Positions 5,995 to 6,731 of a stretch of DNA of 6,731 nt are shown in pieces; position 1 is the first letter of the stretch, and each line of letters opens with the position of its first letter. This DNA is from Gammaproteobacteria bacterium (lineage in GTDB: Bacteria; Pseudomonadota; Gammaproteobacteria; Steroidobacterales; Woeseiaceae). Both the position numbers and the translations under genes were made by a program. The stretch lies in assembly GCA_003645495.1 (NCBI GenBank), contig QNFK01000102.1, positions 1-6,731 on the forward strand. Reading direction: 5' to 3'. The notes under the pieces are model-generated. The model worked only from the letters and a program-made list of their open reading frames with translations, was not told where the DNA came from and did no database searches.

Positions 5995-6731
5995 CTAGTG
6001 TTGCGACGACGAACCGGCCGGCAACGCGAAAAATTGCAGCTCACCAAGCTCTCCATCGAGCGATTGGAGTTTAGCGGGCGGCTCGTCTTTCGTTCGCTCT
6101 ACCCAGCGTCTGGCTTCGGTCATGTAGTGATCATAGAGTTGCTTGCGTAACGGCAGCGTCAGAATGGCTGGTTCACCCGGCTCCGTCTGCAACGCATCAT
6201 TCAACGAAAAGTTGCGCAATTCTTCAGTTGCCTGCTTATGCGACCACGTGCCACTACACAAATCAAAATCATACATCGGCAGGAAACTCCGCCCATGTTC
6301 AGCAATGAAATGCACCGCATCAATAACGTAATTTGCTTCCGCATCGTCCATGACCCAATGCAGACCGACGCGACACCAGCCTGGCTTCATACCGCAATGC
6401 CCTTCCTGAACAACATTGCGGAAACGATCGGAAGTCGCCTGGTCGATATTCAACAGTCGATGACCATACGGGCCCGCGCAGGAGCAACCGGCCCGTGACT
6501 GGATGCCAAACAGGTCATTTAGCAACGCTGTAACAAACTTGTGGTGTAGATACTGGCCGTCCTGGCCTTTGATGTTGAACGAGATAATGCCAACGCGTTG
6601 ACTCGGATCCGGATTACCAAGAATCTCTATACCCTCGTCATCTCCCCAGCTTTTCAGAATTCGTTGCGTCAGTTCATGTTCCCGCTTGTTGATGACATCG
6701 ACACCAACACGATCCTTAATTTCGAAAACCA
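5995..6731 (-). CDS. Class V aminotransferase / cysteine desulfurase-like PLP enzyme, N-terminus beyond window
   Basis: The minus frame is open from the right edge to the TAG at 5995-5997, giving the last 244 residues. The N-terminal part, including the PLP-binding lysine, lies outside. In fragment numbering, residues 1-65 match the small-domain entry (KREHELTQRIL, then QRVGIISFNI). NDLFGIQSRAGCSCAGPYGH (71-90) is the loop that carries the catalytic Cys in SufS-type desulfurases: RAGCSC aligns with RTGHHC, putting C84 at the SufS Cys364 position and C82 as an extra Cys. PGWCRVGLHW (116-125) aligns R120 with the SufS substrate-carboxylate Arg379. The segment between loop and Arg is about 20 residues longer than in SufS. 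About 90 residues follow the usual end of the fold, with basic and acidic stretches and no recognised domain. The family removes sulfur from cysteine, or performs related PLP chemistry on amino acids; which one applies here is not determined. It is convergent with the amidohydrolase and separated by the repeat, so a functional link is unproven. Confidence 0.9.
   Translation of the reverse strand, partial: VFEIKDRVGVDVINKREHELTQRILKSWGDDEGIEILGNPDPSQRVGIISFNIKGQDGQYLHHKFVTALLNDLFGIQSRAGCSCAGPYGHRLLNIDQATSDRFRNVVQEGHCGMKPGWCRVGLHWVMDDAEANYVIDAVHFIAEHGRSFLPMYDFDLCSGTWSHKQATEELRNFSLNDALQTEPGEPAILTLPLRKQLYDHYMTEARRWVERTKDEPPAKLQSLDGELGELQFFALPAGSSSQH

Noticed and set aside
5709..6150. Three short open frames (5709-5891 minus, 5744-5998 plus, 5857-6150 plus) in and around the convergent gap
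   Set aside because: They are translations of the palindromic repeat (for example GAKRRGNL, CHALRARNDG) or run antisense into the aminotransferase; no ribosome site or domain.
6523..6525. TTG at 6525 as a start codon for a short 176-residue protein
   Set aside because: The same frame continues upstream to the window edge with good class V aminotransferase sequence, so the TTG is an internal Leu codon.

Overview
The window looks like a chromosomal stretch from a Gram-negative bacterium with an outer membrane, probably a marine or soil gammaproteobacterium. The basis is a full-length TonB-dependent outer-membrane receptor resembling enterobacterial YncD/PqqU, two lipoprotein-type hydrolases, moderate GC, and a palindromic repeat of a kind scattered through many proteobacterial genomes. 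The taxonomic guess is weak; no rRNA, tRNA or marker gene is present.

Layout. Positions 1-1594 (minus) hold an amidohydrolase of the YtcJ / Amidohydro_3 type with a lipoprotein signal; its last few dozen residues lie beyond the left edge. Positions 1646-3715 (minus) hold the TonB-dependent receptor, 51 bases upstream of that amidohydrolase and in the same direction, so the two probably form an operon (receptor first). A divergent intergenic region of about 195 bases (3716-3910) carries a perfect TATAAT -10 box for the rightward gene and only weak promoter candidates leftward. Positions 3911-5689 (plus) hold a second, complete YtcJ-type lipoprotein amidohydrolase, a distant paralogue of the first. 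A 305-base convergent gap (5690-5994) is largely taken up by an imperfect palindromic repeat. Positions 5995-6731 (minus) hold the C-terminal 244 residues of a class V aminotransferase / cysteine desulfurase-like PLP enzyme, cut by the right edge.

How the genes may work together. Two predicted lipoprotein amidohydrolases flank an outer-membrane active-transport receptor. A reasonable inference is that the receptor imports a small organic compound into the periplasm, where one or both hydrolases cleave a C-N or similar bond. The substrate cannot be read from the sequence. The receptor's resemblance to PqqU (a pyrroloquinoline quinone importer) is the best clue to ligand type, but no PQQ-related enzyme is present. 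The aminotransferase is convergent, separated by the repeat, and need not belong to the same pathway.

No CRISPR array, transposase, RNA gene, phage gene or recognised defence system is visible. The most unusual points are the altered metal-site residues in the left amidohydrolase, the paired hydrolase/receptor arrangement, and the nested repeat. I do not see strong evidence for a wholly new system.
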